Source of the DNA: JAAXQD01 sp963790095
GTDB lineage: Bacteria; Desulfobacterota; Desulfobacteria; Desulfobacterales; UBA11574
Assembly: GCA_963790095.1 (NCBI GenBank)
Contig: CAWBNO010000005.1
Coordinates: 25,946-89,945, forward strand
Length of the DNA: 64,000 nucleotides
Direction: 5' to 3'
Shown in pieces: positions 1 through 9,256 of this stretch. A program made the translations under genes and the position numbers. Within the stretch, counting starts at the first letter, position 1. Every line of letters begins with the position of its first letter. Below the pieces are notes generated by a model, which saw nothing but the letters and a program-made list of their open reading frames with translations, searched no databases and was not told the origin of the DNA.

Positions 1-1634
1 CCATCGGCGAATCGGAGTGCGGAAAGCCGGTGGGAAACGATGACGATGGTTTTTTTGCCGGCCATGGACCGGATGGTATGGATGATGGCCTCACCGGTTT
101 TCATGTCCACCTGGCTGATGGGGTCATCGAGGATCATAATCCCTGAATCCTGGAGCAGCGCTCTTGCAAGAGCGATCCGCTGTTTCTGGCCGCCGGAAAG
201 AACAATCCCCCTTTCCCCCACCAGGGTTTCAAAACCCTTTGGAAAAGCGGTGATGGTATCATAAATGGATGCTTTTCGGGTTGCGTCAATCAATTGGGCG
301 TCTTTGATGGTGTTACTGCCGAAGGTAATGTTTTCCCGGATGGTGCCGTCGAAGAGAAAGGGCTCCTGGGGCATAAATGAAATTTTCCCTCGAAGGTCGC
401 GAATCCGGATATGGCGGACGTCCATCCCGTCCAACCGGACCCGGCCCCGGGACACATCGAATATCCTCGGTATAAGGCCCAAAAAGGTGGACTTCCCGCT
501 CCCCGGAGGTCCCACGATCCCGAGAGTTTTCCCGGGATCTATTTTGATGTCGATCCCGTCCAGGGCCGGAAACATATGGGATTCAGAAACGTATGGGGCG
601 TAGGAAAATTCGACGTTCTCGAAGGTTATGGCCCCGTCCATATGGTCCAGGGGGATCGCTCCGGGGGCATCCTCGATCTCCGGCGCTGTCTGCATAATTT
701 TATCGATCCTGTCCAGGGATGCCTTGCCCCGCTGGATGAGGTTCGTGACCCATCCCGTGGCCATCATGGGCCAGGTCAAGAGACCGAGATAACTGATAAA
801 AGCGACAAAATCCCCCGGCGTAATGGTAAAGGTGATGGTCTGTCGGCCCCCGAGGAAGAGAACGATGGCCAGGCTTAGATTTGAAAAAAAGACCATCATG
901 GGGAAAAAAGATCCGGTAATCCTAACCAGACCTAAATTTTTCTTGATATAATCTCTCGAAACAGCTTCGAGCTTGGATGCGGCGTCCTGTTCCCGGTTGT
1001 AGGCCTTGATGATGCGAATACCGGCAAACCGTTCTCTCACGACTTCGGTGAGTTCCGAAAAAGCCCCCTGCACCGCCCCGTAATGCCGGTGCATTTTTTT
1101 GCTGAAAAAGCGTGCCCCGAAGACGATCATCGGCATGGGGATAAGGACAAAAGCGGTGAGCCGGACATTGATGTAGGCCATAAAGCCGATGGCGGCAGTA
1201 CCCAGAACAACGGCGTCGGTGAGGGCCACCATGCCCATGCCGGTGGCCATTCGTACGTGTTGAATATCATTGGTGGCATGTGCCATGAGATCGCCGGTTT
1301 TGACGTTGACGAAATATCCGGCTGAAAGTGTTTGAATATGGGAAAAAAGTCGGTTGCGCAAACCTTCTTCCACCCGCCGGGATGTTCCCATGAGACAGCG
1401 CCGCCAAATATACCGAAACACCCCGATCATAAGGGCAAGCCCGATAATGTAGAGGGCATACGTCAACAGCGTTACCGTCTCGATTCGATATTCGGCAATA
1501 TCGTCCACGGCCCATTTTATGATTCGGGGGATGAAAAGCTGGAGAAAATCGACGGCCACCAGACAGACGAGACCCAGGAAAATCAAACGTCGTTTTTCGA
1601 TAAGATACGGCTTTATTAAATATAAGGATTTCAT
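1..1634 (-). CDS. ABC exporter, fused membrane/ATPase (MsbA-like), 3' end outside window
   Basis: Reading the minus strand from an ATG at 1634, the frame stays open to the left edge (about 544 codons seen). The first half has hydrophobic segments typical of an ABC exporter membrane domain; the second half carries a Walker A (GPPGSGKST, near 500-540), an LSGGQKQR signature (near 160-180), a Walker B with ILDDP and an H-loop VSHRLS right at the edge. Known for the family: homo- or heterodimeric export of lipids or drugs from the inner membrane. The substrate cannot be told. It is divergent from the RNase gene at 1761, with about 125 bp between. The Walker B reads DDP where many exporters have DE, a pattern seen in the degenerate half of heterodimeric exporters, so a partner gene may lie left of the window. 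Confidence 0.9.
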   Translation of the reverse strand, partial: MKSLYLIKPYLIEKRRLIFLGLVCLVAVDFLQLFIPRIIKWAVDDIAEYRIETVTLLTYALYIIGLALMIGVFRYIWRRCLMGTSRRVEEGLRNRLFSHIQTLSAGYFVNVKTGDLMAHATNDIQHVRMATGMGMVALTDAVVLGTAAIGFMAYINVRLTAFVLIPMPMIVFGARFFSKKMHRHYGAVQGAFSELTEVVRERFAGIRIIKAYNREQDAASKLEAVSRDYIKKNLGLVRITGSFFPMMVFFSNLSLAIVLFLGGRQTITFTITPGDFVAFISYLGLLTWPMMATGWVTNLIQRGKASLDRIDKIMQTAPEIEDAPGAIPLDHMDGAITFENVEFSYAPYVSESHMFPALDGIDIKIDPGKTLGIVGPPGSGKSTFLGLIPRIFDVSRGRVRLDGMDVRHIRIRDLRGKISFMPQEPFLFDGTIRENITFGSNTIKDAQLIDATRKASIYDTITAFPKGFETLVGERGIVLSGGQKQRIALARALLQDSGIMILDDPISQVDMKTGEAIIHTIRSMAGKKTIVIVSHRLSALRFAD

Positions 1635-1723
1635 TTTTTCAACAATCAACACACCTTATAATAGAATCTGAAAACGGTCAAATATTCGTGGAAAAATCGA
1701 AAAACCTTCCAACGGCCATTGCG

Positions 1724-1752
1724 TTGACTTTCCCAAATTCCATTGCTATGAT
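1724..1752 (+). promoter_or_regulatory. Strong sigma-70-type promoter for RNase gene
   Basis: TTGACT at 1724-1729, a 17-bp spacer, then TATGAT at 1747-1752. Both hexamers match the consensus in five of six positions. Transcription would begin about 1759-1760, that is one or two bases before the ATG at 1761, so the message may be leaderless. Confidence 0.7.
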
Positions 1753-1760
1753 ACCTGGTT

Positions 1761-3746
1761 ATGGAACAAGGTAGCATCGTTGAATATATCGACCGCCAAA
1801 AAATCATATGCTCGGTGGTATTGGAAGTAAAAAATCAAAGACTTAGACTTCTAACCGAAACCAACCGGGAAGTCAACCTGTCCTCCCGACGTCTGTCCCA
1901 CACCTGCAATATGCGTCTCGATCTGTCCATGGGGAGGCATAAAATGGTGGACGCCTTGAAGGAGATCGCCGCCCGGCGAAACGCCCTGATCAGCAACATC
2001 GACATCAAGGAGTTGTGGGAAATTTTAAATACGGAGCAAGAATGGATCGATCTGAAGACGATGACGGGATTCTGCTTTCCGGACACGCCCAATTGCGATC
2101 ATGAGTCATCGGTACAACGGGCTTTTTTTCACAACAAGCTCTACTTTAAATTCAATTACGATGGTTTTTTCCCCAACACCCAAGAAAGCGTCGAACAAAA
2201 AATCGCCCAGGAAAAAGAAGTCGCCCGCAGGAACCGTATGGTCCAGGAAGGCGGAGACTGGTTGGCCGGCATCATCAACGAAGATCATCCCGCCATACCC
2301 GACGATAAAATGGAAATTGTTAACCTTCTCAAATCATTTTACCTTTTCGAAAAGGAAAGTGAGAACTACGACCTGGGCAAGGGCGTCCTCGCGAGGGCGG
2401 GCATCGATCCTGACGAAGGGATATTCAAGATTCTGGCAAAACTGGGGGTGTTCGATGAAAACGAAAATACAGACCTCCTCCGGTATAATATTTCACCCGA
2501 TTTTCCTGAAACGGTCCTGGATTTTACCGCCGAACGTATCCGTTCAGCCCAGCCCATCACGGACGCCGGCCAACGGAAAGATCTCACCATGCTTTCCACC
2601 ATGACCATCGACGGTCAGTCGACCCTCGATTTCGACGATGCCATCAGTATCGAGGATCTTGGCGATCATTATCGCCTGGGCATCCATATCGTCGATGTGG
2701 GACACTTTGTCAAAAAAGGAGATCCCATCGACCGGGAAGCCATCGACCGGGCAAGTTCCATTTACATGCCCGATCAGAAGATCCCCATGCTGCCCACCCG
2801 TCTGGCCGAAGATCTCTGCAGCCTCAAAGCCGGTGAGCTGCGTCCTGCCATCAGCACTCTGGTAAATATAAACCAATCCGGCGACATCATCGATTATGAA
2901 ATCCTTCCGAGCATGATCAAGGTCGAGCACCAGCTGACCTATTACGATGTCAACACCATCGGGGACGACGATCAAAGAATCATTATCCTCCGTGATATCG
3001 CAGAAAAATTCCGGCAGAAGAGACTGGCGGCCGGAGCGGTTCAGATAACCCTCCCGGACATCAATGTCTGGGTCGGCAACAGCGGGGAAATCACCGTGAA
3101 CAGAATCAACCGGGAAAGCCCCGCAAGGATGCTGGTTTCCGAGATCATGATCATGGCCAATTGGCTGATGGCCAAGTTCCTGGCAAAACACAATATCCCT
3201 GCAATATACCGGGCTCAGAAAGGACCCCGGGAGAGGCTCTATAAAGGTCTGGAGGGGAACCTGTTCCAGAACTGTATGCAGCGAAAAATGTTGAGCCGTT
3301 TTGTCCTCGGCACCGAGCCTGAAAATCATTCGGGATTGGGTCTGGATGCTTATGTCACGGCGACATCCCCCATTCGAAAATATTTCGATCTTGCCACTCA
3401 GCGGCAGATACGGGCCGTTCTGGGGCTGGAGGCCCCGTCGACCTCCGAAGAAATCGACCACATGATTCAGATCCTCGAACTCCCCATGAGTCATGTGATG
3501 AAGCTCCAGCAGCGCCGCCACCGGTACTGGCTGTTGAAATATCTTGAAAAAAGAATCGGACAGAAAGAAGAGGCGATCGTCCTCTACAAAAAAAGGAGCA
3601 CCTATCAAATACTGATCTCCGAATACATGATCGAGCAGGACCTGCCGGCATCGAGCGGCATCAATTTGCATCCCGAGGATCTGATCCAGGTGACCATACA
3701 GCATGTCAATGCAAGAAAAGACGTATTGTCCGTATTTATGGGTTAA
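1761..3746 (+). CDS. RNB-domain exoribonuclease (RNase II/R family)
   Basis: 661 aa. The central RNB domain (about 270-560) carries the acidic metal-binding cluster seen as TLDFDDAIS, followed by HIVDVGHFV and the YMPDQKIPMLP block; a C-terminal S1-like part is short. Family role: processive 3'-to-5' degradation of RNA, hydrolytic, in the cytoplasm. The N-terminal segment MEQGSIVEYID onward is conserved in shorter RNB proteins of this type, supporting the 1761 start even though no Shine-Dalgarno sequence precedes it. The gene stands alone behind its own promoter; the next gene begins 74 bp downstream. It is shorter than E. coli RNase R and lacks obvious cold-shock domains. Confidence 0.93.
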   Translation: MEQGSIVEYIDRQKIICSVVLEVKNQRLRLLTETNREVNLSSRRLSHTCNMRLDLSMGRHKMVDALKEIAARRNALISNIDIKELWEILNTEQEWIDLKTMTGFCFPDTPNCDHESSVQRAFFHNKLYFKFNYDGFFPNTQESVEQKIAQEKEVARRNRMVQEGGDWLAGIINEDHPAIPDDKMEIVNLLKSFYLFEKESENYDLGKGVLARAGIDPDEGIFKILAKLGVFDENENTDLLRYNISPDFPETVLDFTAERIRSAQPITDAGQRKDLTMLSTMTIDGQSTLDFDDAISIEDLGDHYRLGIHIVDVGHFVKKGDPIDREAIDRASSIYMPDQKIPMLPTRLAEDLCSLKAGELRPAISTLVNINQSGDIIDYEILPSMIKVEHQLTYYDVNTIGDDDQRIIILRDIAEKFRQKRLAAGAVQITLPDINVWVGNSGEITVNRINRESPARMLVSEIMIMANWLMAKFLAKHNIPAIYRAQKGPRERLYKGLEGNLFQNCMQRKMLSRFVLGTEPENHSGLGLDAYVTATSPIRKYFDLATQRQIRAVLGLEAPSTSEEIDHMIQILELPMSHVMKLQQRRHRYWLLKYLEKRIGQKEEAIVLYKKRSTYQILISEYMIEQDLPASSGINLHPEDLIQVTIQHVNARKDVLSVFMG

Positions 3747-3820
3747 ACTGAACTTTAATGACATCCGAAATGAACGAAAACAAAAGGGGAAAACATTCGA
3801 GGTAAGGACCCGAGGCATCC

Positions 3821-4228
3821 ATGCGCGTATTGTTCTGGTATTGTGATCGTTTTGACTGGACCCCGGCCGTTAAAACCCTTCCGGAGGTTCCCGACGCCGA
3901 ACCTGCTGAAAACCGCGATGCAGTGGTGGCGTTTGTACACATTGAGCCCAAGGATGTCCAAGGCGGCAGTACGGCGGAAACCAAGCTGGTGAAAAACGCC
4001 AAGTGGCTGGCCCGAAAATGGGACATCACCCGGGTGGTTCTCCATTCCTTTACCCATCTGGGGCAAGAAAAGGCCGACCCTGCCGAAGCCCGGGCATTGT
4101 TGGATCGGAGTCAGAAACGGCTTCAAAATGCAGGCTATTCGGTGGATCAGACCCCCTACGGATACTTCCTGGATCTGAGCATCAAAGCCCCCGGCCATCC
4201 CCTGGCCAGGATCTTCAAAGAATTCTGA
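3821..4228 (+). CDS. Stand-alone threonyl-tRNA synthetase editing domain protein
   Basis: 135 aa. The N-terminus MRVLFWYCDRF and the later motif AFVHIEPKD, followed by KNAKWLARKW and VLHSFTHLGQEKA, match the editing domain that archaeal threonyl-tRNA synthetases carry at their N-terminus (a fold related to D-aminoacyl-tRNA deacylase). There is no synthetase domain attached. By family knowledge it would hydrolyse mischarged tRNA in trans; the substrate here is inferred. A GAGG stands 8-10 bases before the ATG. It may be co-transcribed with the RNB nuclease upstream and is convergent with the asparaginase-like gene. Confidence 0.8.
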   Translation: MRVLFWYCDRFDWTPAVKTLPEVPDAEPAENRDAVVAFVHIEPKDVQGGSTAETKLVKNAKWLARKWDITRVVLHSFTHLGQEKADPAEARALLDRSQKRLQNAGYSVDQTPYGYFLDLSIKAPGHPLARIFKEF

Positions 4229-4337
4229 CCCGGATGACCCCCAAAGATTTTGGACGTGTTCAGGGGGGCGCTCCGCCGTGGAACGATACCTGCCCGCTCG
4301 TGCCTCGCATGGCAGGCGGGTTGGCGGAGTGGCTTCG

Positions 4338-4820
4338 TCAAACTTCTTCGAACCAATTCTGTTTCCTATTTTTCCGGATTCGGTCCGGGTCGAAAATCCG
4401 GCCGTTCATGGCAATATAGACACCCGGATCGAGGATCTGGACCGCAGCAACCGCACAACCGATGTTAAACGCAGCATCACTGTATTTAAACCGGGCCGGT
4501 TCCATGGCCCCGGTGAGCACCATGACTTTGTCTGGAATGGTTTTCAGCTGTTTGGCGGTTTCAATCATGGTATCGGTTCCGTGGGTCAGGACAATTCTTC
4601 GATGGTCATCCGATGCAACCCGGTCGCAAATCAACCGCCGGTCTTCATCGGTCATATCGAGGCTGTCCTTGTGCAATAGGGAAGCAATCTCGTACCCCAG
4701 GGTTACGTTCGCTTCCTGCAATATCTCCCCGATTTTAGGTTCTCCCACCTCATAGGTGCTTTTCTGGTCAAAATACACCTTGTCGATGGTCCCGCCCACC
4801 GTAAAAATTTTTATTTTCAT
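4338..4820 (-). CDS. Single-domain L-asparaginase-like protein
   Basis: 160 aa. Starts MKIKIFTVGGTIDK, which holds the first catalytic-threonine motif GGTI of class I/II asparaginases, and has the second catalytic block LTHGTDTM near residue 90. Only the N-terminal domain is present; the C-terminal domain of the usual 320-340 aa enzymes is absent. Such one-domain proteins form a recognised family, so this is probably not a truncation. Activity on asparagine is uncertain because active sites of full enzymes are completed by a neighbouring subunit's C-terminal domain. Confidence 0.82.
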   Translation of the reverse strand: MKIKIFTVGGTIDKVYFDQKSTYEVGEPKIGEILQEANVTLGYEIASLLHKDSLDMTDEDRRLICDRVASDDHRRIVLTHGTDTMIETAKQLKTIPDKVMVLTGAMEPARFKYSDAAFNIGCAVAAVQILDPGVYIAMNGRIFDPDRIRKNRKQNWFEEV

Positions 4821-5206
4821 GGCACCCACCCGTTTACTTTTTGGGATCACCTTCCAATTAGGGCAGGGGCTGATCCCATTGGGTTCAAGGGTTCGAGTGG
4901 CTCTGCCTTGGAGTTTTGTGTCAAAAAATACGGATTACAAGCACCAAATTACAAAGAATCTAAATTTTCAGGCCCTTGGACCCTTCCAGAAAAGGCTTTT
5001 GGAGATGATTCTATTTAGTTTCCAATTCATAAATGAGCAATTTTTGTTCGGATCAAGGCCGCCCCAGTTAAATAGGCTTCGCATTTCACGGGGCAGGCAC
5101 AATTTGGGATTTCGAAGCAGGCAATAAACACCTTGAATGCCGCAGCCGGAAATCCCCTCGGAGAACGCAGATCCGGGCCAAAATGGGCACGATTTATGGA
5201 TGGAAA
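4821..5206. other. Intergenic region with a GC hairpin repeat
   Basis: No gene recognised. The part at 5061-5100 contains GCCGCCCCAGT and, about 25 bases later, ACGGGGCAGGCA: GCCCC and GGGGC can pair. The same unit recurs at 18840-18882, so it is a dispersed repeat rather than a gene-specific terminator. Confidence 0.5.
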
Positions 5207-6829
5207 CTACCTCAAGAACAGACGCGTGATCTCATCCACCTCGAAGCGGGGCCACGGCACCGGCCCTTCCGGGCCTACGGCGTCGATGCCGCGACCGGGG
5301 TCCGTCACCTCGCCGATACGGGTGATTTGGATTCCGGCATCTCGAATCCCTGCCATCAGCGGTTCGGCGGTAGGCTCACGGCAGCAGATGAGAAGGCTGC
5401 CGGAGCCGATAAGCCCCATGGGATCGACGTGGAGCAAGCGGCATATCTTTCGGGTTTGGGGAAAGACCGGAATCCTGTCCATGGCCACCCGGATCCGATG
5501 CCCTCCGGCAACGCTCAATTCCAAAAGTGCCGTGGCCAAACCGCCCTCGGTAATGTCGTGCATTCCGCTCACGCCCTGGAAGCTTCCGGCGATTTTGGCT
5601 TCCGCTAAAATACCGATGGAAGACAGAAACTGTCTGCAGGTTTCGATCTCGGGTTCGGCCATTCCCAGGGCCCCCAGCCGGTCACCGAACTCCCGGGCAA
5701 TGATGGCCGTCCCTTCCACGGCAACGGCCTTGGTCATCAGGACGCTGTCTCCGGGCTGAATGTTGCGTTTGTCGACGAGATCCACCTTTGAAACGGTTCC
5801 GGCCAGCATACCGATAATTACGGGTCTTGTGACGGCATCGGTGATTTCCGTGTGCCCGCCGCACAAGGAGATATTCCACTGTCGGGACACCGATTCGAGC
5901 TCATGCATGACTTTTCCAATTGCTGACGGCGTAACGCCGGGTGGGAACAAAAGGGTGGTCAACAGCCACCGGGGCGTGGCCCCTGAAGTGGCGATATCGT
6001 TGGCGTTGACCAGCACCGCATAGTGCCCCACCTGATCGGTGGCAAAGGTGATGGGATCCGATTTAATCACCAAAACTTCCGGTTCATCGATATCCACCGC
6101 AGTGATGTCTTCTCCCACACCGGCCTGGATCAGCACCGAGGGGTCGTGAAAATTGAATCGACCCAGGAATTTTTCAAGGAGATCGTTGGGCAATTTCCCC
6201 ATGGGAAGGGGCAGCCCCAATCGGATAATATCTTTGATCCCGTCCAGGTCCGAGGCCCTGAAGTCGCTGTGGATTTTCGGGGATCCGGATGCGGTGCCGT
6301 CGCCCAGAAGCGCGGTCATACACCCGGCCGCCTGTCCCGCCTGAATGTCGAAAATGTAGTCCCCCACCATGAGAACCTGCTGAACTTCCACATTCAGGGT
6401 TCGGGCGGCCAGGAGAATCCCGTCGCCGCTGGGCTTTATATCCACCGGCGTTTCCCTGGAAATCACCACGTCAAAGTCTGAAATGTCCAGGGCGTTAAAA
6501 TTTTCCAGGGCCCTTTGGATGCACAAAAGACGATTTCGGGTGATGAGTCCAACACCGATCTTTCTCGCTCGAAGGTACGCGATCAAATCCTCTGCCCCGG
6601 GGTTGGGTTCCGAACGGACGGCCGCCGCCATTTCAAACTGTTCCAGCACGGAAAGAAACCTTTCCTGCTGGCGTGGGACGGGAAGCCCCTCGATAAACTC
6701 CAGAACAGGGACATCCGGCGGGCAGCCGATTTCCTTTTTTAAACGGGGAAAATCCAGGGCCCCGGGTTTGCTCAGGGTGCCGTCAAAATCGAACAGCACG
6801 GCTTTTATAAGGTAGGATCTTTCGATCAT
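5207..6829 (-). CDS. HAD phosphatase fused to PurM/HypE-like AIR-synthase domain
   Basis: 540 aa. Residues about 8-215 are a HAD-family hydrolase with the nucleophile motif DFDGT and a later GDYIFDIQAG motif. Residues about 230-540 are a PurM/SelD/HypE/ThiL-type ATP-binding domain: GVGEDITAVD, then VNANDIATSGA, then GGHTE and the late GMHDITEGG. This second part resembles AIR synthase-related proteins of anaerobes. The ATG at 6829 is preceded by GAGGAAG at good spacing and is preferred over upstream in-frame starts that would run into the neighbouring gene. The pairing of a phosphatase with an ATP-dependent activation domain suggests a metabolite-repair or phosphate-transfer role, but the substrate is unknown. 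It lies 34 bp after the phosphodiesterase gene on the same strand. Confidence 0.85.
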   Translation of the reverse strand: MIERSYLIKAVLFDFDGTLSKPGALDFPRLKKEIGCPPDVPVLEFIEGLPVPRQQERFLSVLEQFEMAAAVRSEPNPGAEDLIAYLRARKIGVGLITRNRLLCIQRALENFNALDISDFDVVISRETPVDIKPSGDGILLAARTLNVEVQQVLMVGDYIFDIQAGQAAGCMTALLGDGTASGSPKIHSDFRASDLDGIKDIIRLGLPLPMGKLPNDLLEKFLGRFNFHDPSVLIQAGVGEDITAVDIDEPEVLVIKSDPITFATDQVGHYAVLVNANDIATSGATPRWLLTTLLFPPGVTPSAIGKVMHELESVSRQWNISLCGGHTEITDAVTRPVIIGMLAGTVSKVDLVDKRNIQPGDSVLMTKAVAVEGTAIIAREFGDRLGALGMAEPEIETCRQFLSSIGILAEAKIAGSFQGVSGMHDITEGGLATALLELSVAGGHRIRVAMDRIPVFPQTRKICRLLHVDPMGLIGSGSLLICCREPTAEPLMAGIRDAGIQITRIGEVTDPGRGIDAVGPEGPVPWPRFEVDEITRLFLR

Positions 6830-6863
6830 GGTTTCTTCCTCGGCCCCAATTTTCATAAAAAAT

Positions 6864-7607
6864 TCATCCGGTTTCCAAAAGTGCCCACCGATGTTTGAGC
6901 CCTTGCAGGCGATGGGGACAATTTGAAATGATTCCGTCCACTTTCCAGGAGATAAATTTCTCCATATCCTTCCGGTCATCCACGGTCCAGACAAACACAC
7001 GCCTGCCCCGGCGCTGGAGGCTCCTGACGAAACTTTTTCGTAGAAGCTTATGATGTACGGCCGCCCCGTCCAAAAAACGCGGCAGCAGCCCAGGGAAAAT
7101 GCACCATGCGGCGTTTCTCATATTCTCTTTCAGGGTCTGCCGCCTGGAAATGGAAACAACCAGCATCAGGGGCAGCCCAAGGCCGCGCCGGTGCAGCCCC
7201 TCCAGCAGGCGGACATGGGAACTGGACACCACACTCCCCTCTGAAATCGGCGATGCGTCCAGTTCTTTGGAAAAATTATCCGGACTCCGGAAATGTTTGA
7301 TTTCAATATTTACGGGAACCGGCCGGATCGCTGCAAGACAGTCCGACAGCAAGGGGGCCCGGTCATCATGGCCGGTGACGGCGAGAACCTGGGGGTATGT
7401 GAGGTTTCTCCAGGGGGGCGTATCCGGGTCGAGACGCCCGTCATGGACCACGATAAACCGGCCGTCGCCGGTTTCGTGAACATCCATTTCGATCATATCG
7501 ACCTTTTCATCCTTGGCAGCCTTGAGCGCAGGGATGGTATTTTCAATCTGCCGGCGGCAAACCCCGCGATGGGCTATTATTTTGGGGAAATGGTCTATTC
7601 GATCCAC
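6864..7607 (-). CDS. Glycerophosphodiester phosphodiesterase
   Basis: 247 aa beginning with GTG. It carries IIAHRG near the start, ENTIPAL, the metal-site MIEMDVHETGDG and VVHD, and the late VWTVDD, all hallmarks of the GDPD TIM-barrel family that splits glycerophosphodiesters into glycerol-3-phosphate and an alcohol. No signal peptide is seen, so it is cytoplasmic. It is 50 bp downstream of the methionine aminopeptidase gene and just upstream of the HAD-PurM fusion; all three are likely in one operon. The HAD phosphatase next door could act on a related phosphorylated product (inference). Confidence 0.9.
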   Translation of the reverse strand: MDRIDHFPKIIAHRGVCRRQIENTIPALKAAKDEKVDMIEMDVHETGDGRFIVVHDGRLDPDTPPWRNLTYPQVLAVTGHDDRAPLLSDCLAAIRPVPVNIEIKHFRSPDNFSKELDASPISEGSVVSSSHVRLLEGLHRRGLGLPLMLVVSISRRQTLKENMRNAAWCIFPGLLPRFLDGAAVHHKLLRKSFVRSLQRRGRRVFVWTVDDRKDMEKFISWKVDGIISNCPHRLQGLKHRWALLETG

Positions 7608-7657
7608 AATGACATCCCGAATTTATCAGGATTTGGAGAATCCGGGTCAAAGACCCG

Positions 7658-8548
7658 CTACACATCGAACGGCGTGAGGCTTTCGAACCCCTGATCGGTG
7701 ATCAGAATGGTTTGTTCGAACTGGGCGGAAAGGGAACCGTCTTTGGTCACCGCCGTCCACTGATCCTCGAGTATCACCAGCTCCTTTTGACCCAGGTTGA
7801 TCATGGGTTCAATGGTAAAAACCATCCCCGGAACCAAACGGATGCCCTCTCCTTTTCTGCCAAAATGGGGAATCTGGGGCGGCTCGTGGAATTCAAGCCC
7901 TACACCATGCCCCACAAACTCCCTCACCACCGAACATCCCTGTTTTTCGGCATATTCTTGAATGGCCCATCCAATATCGCCAACGGTGTTTCCGGGTCTG
8001 GCCATGGACATCCCCCGGGCGAGGCTCTCTTTGGCCACCCCGACGATCTTTTTGGCTTTGGGGCCGGGTGTTCCCACAAAAAAAGTTTTGCTGACATCGG
8101 CGTAATAGCCGTCGAGTATGGGGGTGACGTCGACGTTGACGATATCCCCGTCTTGCAGGACCCTTTCCCCGGGGATACCGTGGCAAATCACTTCATTTAC
8201 GGACACACACACACTTTTCGGAAACCCCCGATAGTTCAAGGGGGCCGAGACGCCGCCCCTCGCCAGTGTCCATTCATGCACCAGGGTGTTGATATGGTCG
8301 GTGGCCACCCCCGGCCGGAGTTCGGTTGCCACCCGATCGAGGATGTCCAGCGCCAGGCGGCCGGCCCGTTTGATACCGTCAATTTGCGCCGGCTCCTTGA
8401 GCCGAATCCTATATTTTTTAGCGTATTCCGCCTGGAGGTTTTTAGGTTCGGGCGCTTCCTTTCCCAGACAGCACTTCTTGTATTTGAGCCCGCTTCCACA
8501 GGGGCAAGGATCGTTCCGCTTGACTTTGAATGTCCTATTTTTCATCAT
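7658..8548 (-). CDS. map: Methionine aminopeptidase with N-terminal SEC-C motif
   Basis: 296 aa. The first 30 residues hold a SEC-C zinc motif (NDPCPCGSGLKYKKCC). The catalytic domain follows with VCHGIPG, the metal ligands in NVDVTPILDGYYADVS, the GHGVGLEFHEPP block and FTIEP. Family role: cobalt/iron/manganese-dependent removal of initiator methionine from nascent proteins; SEC-C probably aids ribosome or protein docking. Two adjacent ATG codons lie at the start; the first is used here. Divergent or isolated from the nitroreductase upstream by 180 bp. Confidence 0.95.
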   Translation of the reverse strand: MMKNRTFKVKRNDPCPCGSGLKYKKCCLGKEAPEPKNLQAEYAKKYRIRLKEPAQIDGIKRAGRLALDILDRVATELRPGVATDHINTLVHEWTLARGGVSAPLNYRGFPKSVCVSVNEVICHGIPGERVLQDGDIVNVDVTPILDGYYADVSKTFFVGTPGPKAKKIVGVAKESLARGMSMARPGNTVGDIGWAIQEYAEKQGCSVVREFVGHGVGLEFHEPPQIPHFGRKGEGIRLVPGMVFTIEPMINLGQKELVILEDQWTAVTKDGSLSAQFEQTILITDQGFESLTPFDV

Positions 8549-8728
8549 TTTCTATATCCCAACCAATAGGCTTGACTTATCGTTGCATAAATTACATGAC
8601 TGTTTTCCCTATTTTCATGATGTCATGTTATTTACGAGACTATAGGGTTGATATACGGGATTAAAGTTTATGTCAATTTTTTCCTAAATTACGGGGACCC
8701 AACCCCTTAACTCACAGGTTCCTTCCCA

Positions 8729-9256
8729 TCACTTTCCGTAAGTGTCGTAACGCACTTTTTCATATTGCAACGAGTCCTTGGGATGGGAAGGCTTTTGTTC
8801 CCCGGGGTATCCGATGGCAATGATGGATTCTACATTTAAGTTCCGGGGAATGTTCAAAAGTTCCCGGATATACTGTTCCGCGGTTCGGGTCTGATCGTGC
8901 ATTCTTTTTCGGATCTGAATCCAGCAGCTCCCCAGGCCCAGGGATTCTGCGGCCAAATGAAGGATGATGGACGCGATGGATGCATCCTCCACCCACACGT
9001 CGCATTTTTCAGGATCCGCGCAGACAACGATTCCCAGGGGTGCATTTTTTAGGAACGACGCACCGTGGGGTTTTGCCGTTGAAAGTTTTTCCAGCAAACC
9101 ACCGTCGGTCACCACCACAAACTCCCAGGGGTTGAATCCCCGTGAGGACGGTGAACGGAGCGCGGCTTCCACGAGTTGGTCGATTTTCTCGGACGCCACG
9201 GGTTTATCCAGATATCTGCGGATGCTTCTGCGCTGTTGAAGCAGAGATAAAAACAT
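8729..9256 (-). CDS. Nitroreductase family flavoprotein
   Basis: 175 aa from ATG at 9256, which has GAGGAG closely upstream; longer in-frame starts lack such a site. Motifs RRSIRRYLDKPV at the N-terminus, SSRGFNPWEFVVV, and the late ESIIAIGYPGE are typical of FMN-dependent nitroreductases acting on NAD(P)H and nitro or quinone compounds. The physiological substrate cannot be inferred. Single gene. Confidence 0.92.
   Translation of the reverse strand: MFLSLLQQRRSIRRYLDKPVASEKIDQLVEAALRSPSSRGFNPWEFVVVTDGGLLEKLSTAKPHGASFLKNAPLGIVVCADPEKCDVWVEDASIASIILHLAAESLGLGSCWIQIRKRMHDQTRTAEQYIRELLNIPRNLNVESIIAIGYPGEQKPSHPKDSLQYEKVRYDTYGK

Noticed and set aside
2544..3818. 424-codon minus-strand frame opposite the RNase gene
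   Set aside because: Antisense shadow of a strongly conserved coding sequence; no homology of its own.
4880..4905. tRNA-like GGTTCGAGT stretch
   Set aside because: No acceptor stem or anticodon arm can be drawn around it.
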